Source: Symbiodinium natans (Eukaryota > Sar > Dinophyceae > Suessiales > Symbiodiniaceae). Taken from it: DNA of 20,000 bases. The stretch covers positions 27,501-47,500 of the forward strand of contig CAJNDS010000144.1 of the NCBI GenBank assembly GCA_905221605.1, given 5' to 3'. Shown here one piece after another: positions 6,657-14,642 of this stretch. Within the stretch, counting starts at the first letter, position 1; each line of letters begins with the position of its first letter. The translations under genes and the position numbers were made by a program. The notes under the pieces are model-generated. The model did not search any database and was not told the origin of the DNA. It was given only the letters and a program-made list of their open reading frames with translations.

Positions 6657-9600
6657 CAGGCAACCCATCATCTAGAACACCACTGCACCCACGTGACTGG
6701 CGCAATTTCGGATCAGACGCGAAAAGCCATACACCCCAAAACCGAAACTCCCGAATATCTTTGAAACCCCCAAACCGAGAATTCGAAGGCCCCAAAACGC
6801 TAGTTAAGACCCCGAAACCCTGAACTCTTGAATTTTTAGAGCCAAAGCCCCAACACCGAAAAACAAAAAAAAACACAACAAAACCCCACCCCAACCGCCA
6901 AACGCCTAAACCCTAAAACTCTAACACCCCAAACCCAAACACCCCAAACCCTAAAGCCCCTAAACCCTAAAGTTCCTTAACACCCCAAACCCTAAAGCCC
7001 CTAAACGCCAAAATGCCTTAACACCCCAAACCCTACAGCCCCTGAACGCCAAAATGCCCTAACACCCCAAACCCTAAAGCCCCTGAACGCCCAAAATGCC
7101 CTAACACCCCAAACCCTAAAGCCTCTGAACGCCAAAATGCCCTAACACCCCAAACCCTAAAGCCCCCAAAACCCCTATCCCCAAAACCCTGCGGGCCTTC
7201 GGCTTGTTGACCATCACCCAGACCAACTCGTCGAGTGTCCGTAATCTCTGCTCCTGGTCGCATCCCAAACCCAAATTCCTCGACCAACTGCAATGGGCTT
7301 GTGGTTTAGGGTTTAGGGTCTGCTGGTAGGAAAGTGTAGGCTGCAGTTATGGTTTAGGTTTTAGACAGCAGGCAGCCTAGAGATGAACTTCCATAGGCGG
7401 GTTTATTGTTTAAGGGTTTAGAGTTCACGCTTTGGGGTTCACGCGTCAGGGTTTAGGTCACATCCTGCGCCCCTCCTCTGCAAGCGTTTGCTGCTGCTGA
7501 CAGCACGAGCGATGCAACCCCTAAACCCTGAACCCTAAACCCTAAACCCTAACCCTACACCCCCAGAAACCCTAAACCGGACATGTGGCTGTGTTGGTCC
7601 TTGCCGTCCACGGCCACGGAGTCCTCCAAAAGAACTGCAAGGAGGCGTGTGAAGCTGCTAGGGCCTTAAGGACGAGAATAGGTGTGTTGGGGTTAGGATA
7701 GTAGAATTATAAAGGGATGGAATACTCTTGCTGATTATTCCGCTCCTTATACTCTTCTAAGCGTTGTCATGATAGACCGACCCTAAACCCTAAACCCTAA
7801 ACCCTAAACCCTAAACCCTAAACCCTAAACCCTAAACCCTAAACCCTAAACCCTAAACCCTAAACCCTAAACCCTAAACCCTAAACCCTAAACCCTAAAC
7901 CCTAAACCCTAAACCCTAGACAGACCAGTGAGGCGCATGACTTGCCACACTACACTGGTCGGGGGTGCCTTCTTCGGATTGACCTTCATCACCGGGTCCT
8001 GGCCGGGCATGCAGAAAGAGCTGGTTTAGGGTTTAGGGTTAGGGCTTAGGGTTTAGGGTTTAGGGTTGAGGGTTTAGGGTTTAGGGTTTAGGGTTCAGGG
8101 TGAAGGCTTTAGGGAAGTTCTCCACATTTTGGGGGTTTACGAAAATAGAGGACCCCCAATATACCCCCTAAATAATCAGATTCCCTTGTATTAAGGACCT
8201 CATTTCGGAAACTGCAGAATGCGCAGCTGCGCATCCTTGACGATCTCGTTGTTGACGGTAATGCGACCTGTGCGAGAGGAAACCGTCAAGTGAGGCATCT
8301 GTCCCTACAGAGCCTGAGCCCTAAGCCCTAAACCCTAAACCATGTAAAGAAGGTCTTCTTACACCCGCAGAAGGGAAAGCTCAAAACTCAAAACCCTAAA
8401 CAGCCCTAAACCCTGAACCCTAGCCCGCACTAACAGTCCCCAATAGGGAATATGATAGGGGGTACTATAAACCCCAGTAAAGACTGTGAGTTTCAGGGGG
8501 AACATCCCAACCTGAAACCTGAACCAAAAACTCTGGCAACTTTTTCCCTTGTGCCTTGTAGGGTATAGAGCAGCAACCCTCAACTTTTCGAGCGGAACTT
8601 GTACAGGGTTTGCATCGTACAAAAAACTGGAGCGAAGTTTTGAAACGCTTTGATCGAAAGTTGTTCTGGGAACCTGGGGGACCGGTGGGGCCTTAAAACC
8701 CTAAACCCTAAACCCTAAACCCTAAACCCTAAACCCTAAACCCTAAACCCTAAACCCTAAACCCTAAACCCTAAACTCTAAACCCTAAACCCTAAAGCCT
8801 GGGCATTTCGGGTCTTTCTGAGACCTATCGGGGATTCTTGCGCCTTCTTTGGGGGCTGCCGGCCGGTTCTTTATTGGCAGCCCTCTGCCCTTTTTGGGGT
8901 TTGGGGGTCTAGGGTTTTGGGTTTAGGGTTGAGGTTTTAGGGGGAACTGACCTAAATCTTGGGCTAAACCCCAAACCCTAAAATCCAAACCCTAAACCCC
9001 AAGCCCTAAGCCCCAAGCCCTAAACCCTAAATCCCAAGCCCTAAGGCCTAAACCCTAAACACTAAATCCCAAACACCAAAACCTAAACCCCAAGCCCTAA
9101 ACCCTAAACTGCAAAACCCCAAGCCCCAAGCCCCAAACCCGAAACCCCAAACCCTAAACTCCAAACACTAAACCCCGAGCCCCAAACACTAAACAGTAAA
9201 CCCTAAACCCCAAACCCCTAAACTCCACTCCGTGAAAGGTGCAACCCCTTGCCTGCACTTAGGAGGGTAGTTATAAATTAAACTTTTGGCTGCCTTATTC
9301 AGAATCCCAATAAACCCCTAAACCCCTAAACCCCTAAACCCCTAAACCCCTAAACCCCTAAACCCCTAAACCCCTAAACCCCTAAACCCCTAAACCCCTA
9401 AACCCTAAACCCTAAACCCTAAACCTAAACCTTAAACCTTAAACCCACAAAGGCCCGTGCCTTGTAGGACCAGCTCCGTCACGCGGCGTCGCGAGCAAAC
9501 CCCGGAATGTGACAGAAACTTCGAGAGCCAGACCTGGCTAGGGCTAAACCCTAAACCCTAAACCCTAAACACTAAACCCTAAACCCTAAACCCTAAACCC

Positions 9601-10030
9601 TAAACACTAAACACTAAACCCTGAACCCTGAACCCTAAACCCTAACCCTAGCGCCACCCTTTCTGGGCAATTGAGAGGGGAGTTTTGGGGTTTTGGGGTT
9701 GTGTTTGGGGGTTTTAGGTGTTTAAAGTGCCTTTTGGGGTTTCAGTGTTTTTTGGGGTTTCGTTGGGGCGGAGTGTGAACTTGCTTGCGGGGGGGTTTAG
9801 GGTTTCGGGCTGAGGGTTTAGGGTGTCGTTTAGCTAGGGATGAAGCTTTTCGGCTTGCTATCGGATTCTGCTGCACTCTTGCCTTTGTGCATACCAGGTC
9901 TAGCGTGCCTGTGTCTGCAATGTGTTGTGCCGTATACAGGGTATTCAAGGATAAGACTCTACATGCGTCTGCTCGCTCGAACGAACATGCTGGGGAGGAT
10001 GGAACTTGTGGCTTCCAATGGCTTCAACCC
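6657..10030 (-). CDS. RsuA/RluB-type RNA pseudouridine synthase, split by telomere-repeat introns (partial)
   Basis: This enzyme family isomerises uridine in rRNA; members carry an N-terminal S4 RNA-binding domain. Proposed exons in transcript order are about 10030-9895, 9533-9461, 8267-8213, 8020-7915, 7253-7188 and 6696-~6660. Exon 2 encodes SKFLSHSGVCSRR..ELVLQ and exon 3 G+RITVNNEIVKDAQLRI. Joined, they match the family's S4 signature (KFL..aGvaSRR..EeLI..G.vtVNge.v). Exon 4 gives MPGQDPVMKVN, the usual pG.D.v.v segment. Exon 5 gives ELVWVMVNKPK, the lNKPkG motif. Exon 6 (GVLDDGLPEP) resembles the TVLDLLPEP region. Phases agree at every junction. Intron 9460-8268 is GC-AG, with a CTCTCGCACAG acceptor. 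The catalytic GRLD motif was not found, so the 3' part is missing or unread. Exon 1, open for about 45 codons, may be a targeting region. Confidence 0.6.
6917..7161 (-). repeat. 41-bp minisatellite built from telomere-like and unique bases
   Basis: Copies start at 6956, 6997, 7038, 7079 and 7121, with lengths 41, 41, 41, 42 and 41 bp; a partial copy precedes them from 6917. Each unit has the pattern GCCCCTGAACGCCAAAATG, then CCCTAACACCCC, then AAACCCTAAA. The later copies are the most alike. It lies in the proposed intron between the NKPK exon (7253-7188) and the next exon of the RsuA-like gene. An 86-residue frame across it is a repeat translation. Confidence 0.93.
7320..7780. other. Intronic or unassigned segment
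   Basis: Short telomere fragments lie at 7303-7319, 7390-7460 and 7516-7575. Two conflicting frames look protein-like: minus 7756-7658 (KSIRSGIISKSIPSLYN, ending in TAG) and plus about 7580-7700 (LQKNCKEACEAARALR). They overlap on opposite strands and cannot both be exons. Neither is needed by the RsuA-like model, so neither is called. Confidence 0.5.
7773..7926 (-). repeat. Nearly perfect CCCTAAA array with imperfect 10-bp flanking repeat
   Basis: About 19 CCCTAAA units run from 7781 to 7917 without interruption. TAGACCGACC at 7773-7782 and TAGACAGACC at 7917-7926 match at 9 of 10 positions and bound the array. The array homogeneity suggests a recent origin, or ongoing homogenisation. Confidence 0.9.
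8024..8110 (+). repeat. TTTAGGG block
   Basis: TTTAGGG units with TTGAGGG/TTCAGGG variants. On the minus strand the sequence ends ...CTAAACCAG at 8021, giving the acceptor of the MPGQDP exon of the RsuA-like gene. Confidence 0.95.
8131..8198 (+). mobile_element. Dispersed short repeat, family 1, copy 2
   Basis: GGGGGTTTACGAAAATAGAG, then ACCCCC, then AAATAATCAGATTCCC and TTAAGGACC. It is closely similar to 4283-4350 and lies in the RsuA-like gene's intron 8212-8021, just downstream of the RITVNNE exon. Confidence 0.78.
8429..8509 (+). mobile_element. Second copy of the ACTAACAGTCC element, without telomere insert
   Basis: ACTAACAGTCC at 8429-8439 and AAAGACTGTGAGT at 8479-8491 are the degenerate termini. 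From 8479 to 8509 it matches 1330-1360 at about 25 of 31 positions. It sits inside the proposed long intron of the RsuA-like gene, as expected for a harmless intronic element. Confidence 0.55.
8697..8793 (-). repeat. CCCTAAA array
   Basis: About 13 units with a single TCTAAAC variant. It lies inside the GC-AG intron 9460-8268. Confidence 0.97.
8886..9225. repeat. Degenerate telomere-like sequence
   Basis: About 70 bp of TTTGGGG/TTTAGGG-like sequence is followed from 8963 by 260 bp of CCCTAAA mixed with CCCCAAA, CCCCAAG and CACTAAA variants. No perfect run exceeds a few units, suggesting an old array. Confidence 0.9.
9253..9317 (+). mobile_element. Dispersed short repeat, family 3, copy 1
   Basis: CTGCACTTAGGAGGGTAGTT followed by ATAAATTAAACTTTTGGCTG and TAATAAACCC-like sequence matches 14272-14337 over the whole length with scattered substitutions. 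It runs directly into the 8-mer telomere variant array. A weaker third relative lies near 17701-17750. Confidence 0.75.
9311..9450 (-). repeat. Array of the 8-bp telomere variant CCCCTAAA
   Basis: Eleven exact TAAACCCC units (9311-9398) change abruptly to standard 7-bp CCCTAAA units. Uniform expansion of a one-base-longer variant implies tandem amplification rather than point-mutation decay. Confidence 0.96.
9544..9800. repeat. CCCTAAA block and a TTTTGGGG-rich tract
   Basis: CCCTAAA units span 9544-9650, with CACTAAA variants in two clusters. From about 9685 to 9800 the G-rich strand reads TTTTGGGGTTTTGGGG and looser TTTTGGGGTTTC units. This tract lies in the proposed intron 9894-9534 of the RsuA-like gene. 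Confidence 0.9.
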
Positions 10031-10077
10031 TGAACCCCTACAAACCTGAAACCTACGAACCCCAAACCCTCAAGAAT

Positions 10078-10390
10078 AAAAAAAAAAAAAACCCTAAACC
10101 CTAAACCCTAAACCCTAAACCCTAAACCCTAAACCCTAAGCCCTAAGCCCTAAACCCTAAGCCCTAAGCCCTAAGCCCTAAACCCTAAACCCCCATAAGA
10201 CCTAAACCCCACCTCCTCATTGCCAATCGCCGGCTGGTCGCCCCGAAGGGAAGCCGTACGCAGGTCATCCTCATGGGCACAGCACGTCTTCGTTTTGTTG
10301 GTTTAGGGCTTAGGGTGTGGGGTATAGGGTTTAGGGTTTAGGGTTTAGGGTGTAGGGTGTAGGGTTTAGGTTTAGGGTTTAAGGGGTTAC
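10078..10390. repeat. A14 run and flanking telomere blocks
   Basis: An AATAAA at 10075-10080 merges into 14 A residues (10078-10091) and then directly into CCCTAAA units (10092-10200), including a CCCTAAG variant cluster. A TTTAGGG/TGTAGGG block occupies 10300-10390. The unique piece between them (10201-10299) has no confident exon. Confidence 0.9.
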
Positions 10391-10749
10391 GGTTCAGAAT
10401 CTTGAGGGTTTGCGGTTTGTAGGTTGTGCAAGGCTGAGTTTAGGATTTAGGGTTCATAGGGTTTACAGGGCCAATTCCTCCGCAACCTAGGAGTCAGAAG
10501 AACGGGTGCCCCTTCCTCTCGGGATTAGGGTTTAGGGTCCAGTTTCCCTAAACCCTAAACCCTTAATGAGTTTTAGTGCTTTGGGGTACTAACCCCAGGA
10601 CATCTGGGCATCCAACACGTCTCTTCCTCAAGAACAGGGGCCCCAAAGCCTAAACCCTAAAACCCTAAACCTACACCCTAAACCCTAAACCCTAAACCCC
10701 AAACCCTAAACCCCAAACCCTAAACCCTAAACCCCCTTTTTACCCCAAA
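10391..10749. repeat. Short mixed telomere blocks and unassigned sequence
   Basis: Small TTTAGGG pieces at 10439-10460 and 10525-10541, CCCTAAA at 10547-10563, and a CCCTAAA/CCCCAAA block at 10647-10735. No exon is supported. This stretch separates the stop codon of the next minus-strand model from the RsuA-like gene. Confidence 0.85.
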
Positions 10750-11721
10750 CTACCCAACAAACGACCCTGACTTCCGGAAATCCGGAGGAAAGGGCGCATT
10801 TGGAGAGCCTGAGCCTCTCTGAGCTCATTTAGCTTACCTGTTTCGGGTGGTTTAGGGTTTAGGGTTTAGGGTTTAGGGTTTAGGGTTTAGGGTTTAGGGT
10901 TTAGGGTTTACCATCTTGTTGCCGTTGCCTTGACGCTGGGTTTTCCTCAAACTTGCTGACCTTGAAAAGTCTACAGCCACATTAATCATCAGCTTGCCTG
11001 CCCTATAAGTTCTTCTAGAACCCTAACCCCTAAACCCTAAACCCTCAACCCTAAACCCTAAACCATAAACCCGAAACCCTATAAACCCTAAACCCCGCAC
11101 CCTATAAACCCTAAACCCCAAACCCTAAACCCGGCCCAAGACCCATCAGGGCACCAGACCGGACACCCCCGTAGACATCTTCAGGCTCAAATGCCTAAAC
11201 CCTAAACCCTGAACACCCCTAAGCCCTAAACCCAGGACCCTAGCCCCAAACCCTATGCCCTAGCCCCAAGCCCTAAACCCAAGCCCCAAACCCCAAACCC
11301 TGAACATCCCTGAACGCTGAACCCTAAACCCAATACCGGTCCTTGGACACCTCCTTCCAGTTGAATCGCGGGCGCTTGTACCTGCTTCCACATCTCTCAC
11401 GCCCTGCCAAGTCGTGCGAAGCTCTGAAGCAACCCTAAACCCTAAACCCTAAACCCTAAACCCTAAACCCTAAACCCTAAACCCTAAACCCTAAACCCTA
11501 AACCCTAAACCCTAGGGTGGATTCAGAGACGTTGTCCTGGTTTTTACGGTTTTGGAGCTGAGGCTTCAAGCTAAACCCTAAACCCTAAACCCTAAACCCT
11601 AAACCCTAAACCCTAAACCCTAAACCCTAAACCCTAAACCCTAAACCCCCAGGATATAGTAAATGTTGGGGGAGGCATTCGCGCACATGGTCCGCAAGAA
11701 GGAGGCTCTCTTGTCGATGTC
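10750..11721 (-). CDS. Candidate six-exon gene with telomere-repeat introns; product unknown
   Basis: Exons in transcript order are 11721-11647, 11557-11511, 11423-11330, 11194-11131, 10997-10912 and 10818-10750 (TAG), about 144 residues with the 5' end missing. Peptide pieces are KRASFLRTMCANASPNIYYI, QNRKNQDNVSESTL, GRERCGSRYKRPRFNWKEVS, FEPEDVYGGVRSGALMGLGP, KLMINVAVDFSRSASLRKTQ and SPNAPFPPDFRKSGSFVG. Exon lengths close the frame at every junction, including two split codons. Four successive donors are G|GTTTAGGG, formed by the first telomere unit, and one acceptor is TTTAG|. The fifth donor is ATG|GTAAAC, and there the repeat is in CCCTAAA orientation. A second CAG|GTAAG lies near 10837 and could change the last exon. 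No domain is recognised. Confidence 0.45.
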
Positions 11722-11767
11722 CTCACGGTGCAGTGAGGCACACCACCGCCAAACCCAAAAACAACCC

Positions 11768-12321
11768 TTTAGGGTTTAGGGTTTAGGCCTTAGGGTTTCG
11801 GGTTTAGGGTTTAGGGTTTTGGGTTTTGGGTGCCCTGAAACCCGGTTTAGGGTCTGTTTAACGGTTGAGGGGCGCAGGTACAGGAGGTTTGTCAACTTGT
11901 AAAGGCTTAGGGTTGAGGATATAGGTTTTTAGGCTTTCAGCCTTTCAACCGTTTAGGGTTTTTAGGGTTTAGGCTTGAAGGCTTTTGGGGTTTACGGGTT
12001 AAAGGCTCTCATGTTTCTGAAGGATTTAAGGGCTTAGGGTTTAGGGTTTAGGGTTTAGGGTTTAGGGTGGAGGTGCCAAGTCCTAGGCCCGAGGCGCGAC
12101 ACCCCCGAGTCCCCGATAGTGAAATTTCTCCTCAGGGGGCTCCTACAACACGGCACCCAGAACTTTGAGAGAATAGTGAAAAAGAAAGAACCTAAACCCT
12201 AAACCCTAAACCCTAAACTCTAAACCCTAAACCCTAAACATCAGTTCTCGGACCCTTAAACCCCAAAACCAAGATCTGTTCAAACCCAGAATGGGACTCC
12301 CTGCTTCGTAGGGTTTAGGGT
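11768..12321. repeat. TTTAGGG-type blocks with an unassigned exon-like segment
   Basis: Degenerate TTTAGGG at 11768-11850, 11905-11995 and 12025-12066; CCCTAAA at 12190-12238. On the minus strand, a very pyrimidine-rich acceptor ending CTATTCTCTCAAAG| at 12163 precedes two alternative open frames (FWVPCCRSPLRRNFTIGDSG, or EPPEEKFHYRGLG from 12142). This is probably an exon of the gene that continues to 11721, but the frame is undecided. Confidence 0.6.
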
Positions 12322-13921
12322 CTAGGGGCGTTCTAGGCGGTTATAGGCTTTTATAATCGGGATTGAGAAGGTTTTATAGGGATTTATAAACTGTGTGGGG
12401 ATAGCCCTTGAAAACCTTTGACAAATATTCCTACACGTCATCCTCTTAAACCCAGTGAAGGAAAATACAAAATATCCCAAGGGCCAACCCTAAACCCTAA
12501 ACCCTAAACCCTAAACCCTAAACCCTAAACCCTAAACCCTAAACCCTAGCAAACCCCTAATCGCAACCAGGTTGCACACGACCTTCCCTGGAACGCGTTA
12601 AACGTTTGCAAAAGCATCCCCCCTAAACCCAAAACCCAAAACCCAAAACCCAAAACCCAAAACCCAAAACCCAAAACCCTAAACCCTAAACCCTAAACCC
12701 TAAACCCTAAACCCCAACCCTAAACCCGAAACCAGCTCCTGCACTTCATCCACCACTTCTCCCCGCGTCCACCGCCTCTTGCGGTGTCGGCCCCTCCGCT
12801 TGCCGGAGGGATCCTGGGCCCCCGATGTCAGTATTGTTATTGGGGTTTAGGGTTTAGGGTTTAGGGTTTGGGGTTTAGGGTTTAGGGTTTAGGGTTTAGG
12901 GTTTAGGGTTTAGGGTTTAGGGTTTAGGGTTTAGGGTTTAGGGTTTAGGGTTTAGGGTTTAGGGTTTGGGGTTTGGGGTTTGGGGTTTGGGGTTCGGGGT
13001 TTAGCGTGTAGGGTGAAGGGTTTGGGGTTCAGGGTTGAAGATTCAAGGTGTGGGCTTTTGGGGAGGAACGCAGAGGGCCCCCTAAATTACCACCTTAGAT
13101 GTCACAGGCATACTTGCCCACCCCTGTACTTGGGGACGACCGACCAGCAAGATCGACCAGGCCTTCGCCAGCCATCTTGCACCCAACGTGCTCTTGAGCC
13201 CCATAAGCCCTAAACCCTAAGCCCTAAACCCTAAACCCTAAACTCTAAACCCTAAACCCTACACCCTACACCCTAAACCCTAAACCCCAAACCCTAAACC
13301 ATCTTCCCAACCCTGAACCTTGAACATCTTCCAGCCCCCAAGTGCAAGGACCCACTTCGTACCATAAGCCCCCTCAATCCTAAGCCCCTGAACCCTACTT
13401 TGGAGTAGACGCTGGAAAGTATAACATACTTTCTAGGCATAAGTAGCTATCATCGGAACCAGAACCAAAAAAGAGTACTAAAGTATAGTACTCCCGAACC
13501 CAGGGAACCTCTCTAATCTGTAGCCAAACAAGCACTGAACCCGCCCTAAACCCTAAACCCTAAACCCTAAACCCTAAACCCTAAGCCCTAAACCCTAAAC
13601 CCTAAACCCCGAACAACTGCAGCCCAAGCGCAAGGACCCACTTCTTGCCATAAGCCGGATCTTTCTTCAACTCTTGGTTGGCCTCGAGCCAGGCTGCTTT
13701 TCGCCTGCCAAGGATTAGGGTCCAGGGTTTAAAGGGTTTGGGGTTTAGGGTTTAGGGTAGGAAGCGGCGAAAGCCCAGTCGGTTGTTGTCGGTTTACGGT
13801 TGAGGTTTTGGGGCTCTAAACCCTAAAACCCTAAACCCTAAACCCTTAACAGGCTTAGTTTAGGGTTCCAGGAGATCTTCTCAGGCCGGAGCTTCCTTTT
13901 CTGTGGCGCTTGTCCGATGTC
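12322..13921 (-). CDS. Candidate seven-exon gene with telomere-repeat introns and a duplicated exon; product unknown
   Basis: Exons in transcript order are 13921-13851, 13704-13608, 13387-13300, 13192-13122, 12813-12733, 12587-12555 and 12489-12322 (TAG), about 200 residues with the 5' end missing. Peptide pieces include QAPQKRKLRPEKISWNPKLS, KAAWLEANQELKKDPAYGKK, AYGTKWVLALGGWKMFK, HVGCKMAGEGLVDLAGRSSP, the basic KRRGRHRKRRW, EVVDEVQEL and KAYNRLERP. All six introns are GT-AG and every phase closes. Exons 2 and 3 share AYGxKWVLALG, with about 37 bp conserved in DNA, indicating an exon duplication. The arginine/lysine-rich stretch could be a nuclear or nucleic-acid-binding segment. The last exon is open for 55 codons, but its start at TTTAG| is less certain. 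No family is recognised. Confidence 0.48.
12486..13025. repeat. Telomere blocks 12486-12549, 12620-12731 and 12842-13025
   Basis: The first is a perfect CCCTAAA run. The second begins with seven exact copies of the variant CCCAAAA (12628-12676) before returning to CCCTAAA. The third is TTTAGGG, nearly perfect for more than 100 bp and ending in TTTGGGG units. They occupy three introns of the minus-strand model. Confidence 0.97.
13205..13610 (-). repeat. CCCTAAA blocks and two perfect hairpins within introns
   Basis: Blocks lie at 13205-13299 and 13544-13609. In the same intron as the second block, 13415-13433 is GAAAGTAT-AAC-ATACTTTC (8-bp stem, 3-nt loop), and 13473-13493 is GAGTACT with a 7-nt loop and AGTACTC. 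Both are perfect and non-telomeric. Confidence 0.93.
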
Positions 13922-14030
13922 CTGTTGGCGGGGAGGGTTTAGGGTTTAGGGTTTAGGGTTTAGGGTTTAGGGTTTAGGGTTTAGGGTTTAGGGTTTAGGG
14001 TTTAGGGTTTAGGGCTTGGGGTTTGGGGCT
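13814..14030. repeat. Telomere blocks 13814-13849 and 13936-14030
   Basis: A short CCCTAAA block, whose end forms the donor CT|GTTAAGGG of the first exon, and a near-perfect TTTAGGG array upstream of that exon. Confidence 0.96.
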
Positions 14031-14186
14031 TAGGGTTTTTGAGCTTAAATCCTAAACACCATGACTCCTAATTTTCTAAATGGGCAAAACCCCCAACGCA
14101 TAATGCGCCTACACCACTTGACAAAAAGACAGGGAAACAGCTCATGCTTCACTCCGCCTGCTTGGGAACACCACGGAAACTTACAT

Positions 14187-14337
14187 GGGGGGGGGTTTAC
14201 GAAAAGATGGGACCCCTCAACTAGTCCCCAAATAGTAGGATTCCCTTACAATAAGGAACCCGACAACTTGGCTGCACTTTAGGAGGGTAGCTATAACTTA
14301 AATTTTTAGCTGCCTTGCTAGGAAACCTAATAAACCC
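14187..14337 (+). mobile_element. Adjacent copies of dispersed families 1 and 3
   Basis: Family 1 occupies 14187-14260 (G9, then TTTACGAAAAGATGGGACCC, CCCCAAATAGTAGGATTCCC and ATAAGGAACC). Family 3 starts 11 bp later at 14272 (CTGCACTTTAGGAGGGTAGC) and runs to 14337. Elsewhere in the window the two families occur apart, so this may be a composite or one longer element of which the other copies are fragments. Confidence 0.7.
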
Positions 14338-14551
14338 AAAAAGGCTAAGGATCTAAAGTTACAGTAAAGCACCACAAAAAATAAGGTACCCCTAAATTCG
14401 GAAAAGGAAAACGAATTCTCTGGCTGTAGCGGATCAGAAAGGATCCCGACTCCATGCAGCTTTCCCGAACCCTAAATTGCCACCCTAAATCCCAACTAAC
14501 CCTAAACCCTAAACCCTAAACCCTAAAGGCCCTAGACCCTGAACCCTGAAC
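14338..14551. other. Unassigned segment
   Basis: AT-richer sequence continues from the dispersed repeats. A minus-strand frame from about 14470 into the repeat is open for roughly 56 codons with a hydrophobic stretch (LFFVVLYCNF), but it overlaps repeat copies whose frame is not conserved. A small CCCTAAA block lies at 14498-14527. Confidence 0.5.
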
Positions 14552-14597
14552 CCAGGGGCTCCTCCTGATCCTCAGGGGGCAGGTCTGCCGTGTACAT
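14552..14597 (-). CDS. Candidate short exon, possibly an initiating exon
   Basis: An ATG at 14597 opens MYTADLPPEDQEEPL and ends at G|GTTCAGGG, a telomere-variant donor. The acidic, proline-rich peptide looks coding, but the next exon with matching phase was not found. An acceptor reading (GTGAG|) is equally possible. Confidence 0.25.
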
Positions 14598-14642
14598 GTC
14601 AGGCCTCACTCACACAGGAAAAAATCCGCACAAAGTGCTGCT

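Noticed and set aside
7658-7756. Minus-strand exon KSIRSGIISKSIPSLYN ending in TAG
   Set aside because: It fits phase with the exon at 8020-7915, but the RsuA-like model needs the NKPK exon at 7253 next, and an overlapping plus-strand frame looks equally coding.
10075-10091. Poly(A) tail of a retrogene joined to telomere repeats
   Set aside because: AATAAA simply merges with A14. There is no distance between signal and tail, no target-site duplication, and the neighbouring coding signal is on the opposite strand.
13193-13203. GGGGCTCAAG on the minus strand as a dinoflagellate spliced-leader relic
   Set aside because: Only the last bases resemble the spliced leader and the match is too short to distinguish from chance. 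It serves as an ordinary acceptor in the model.
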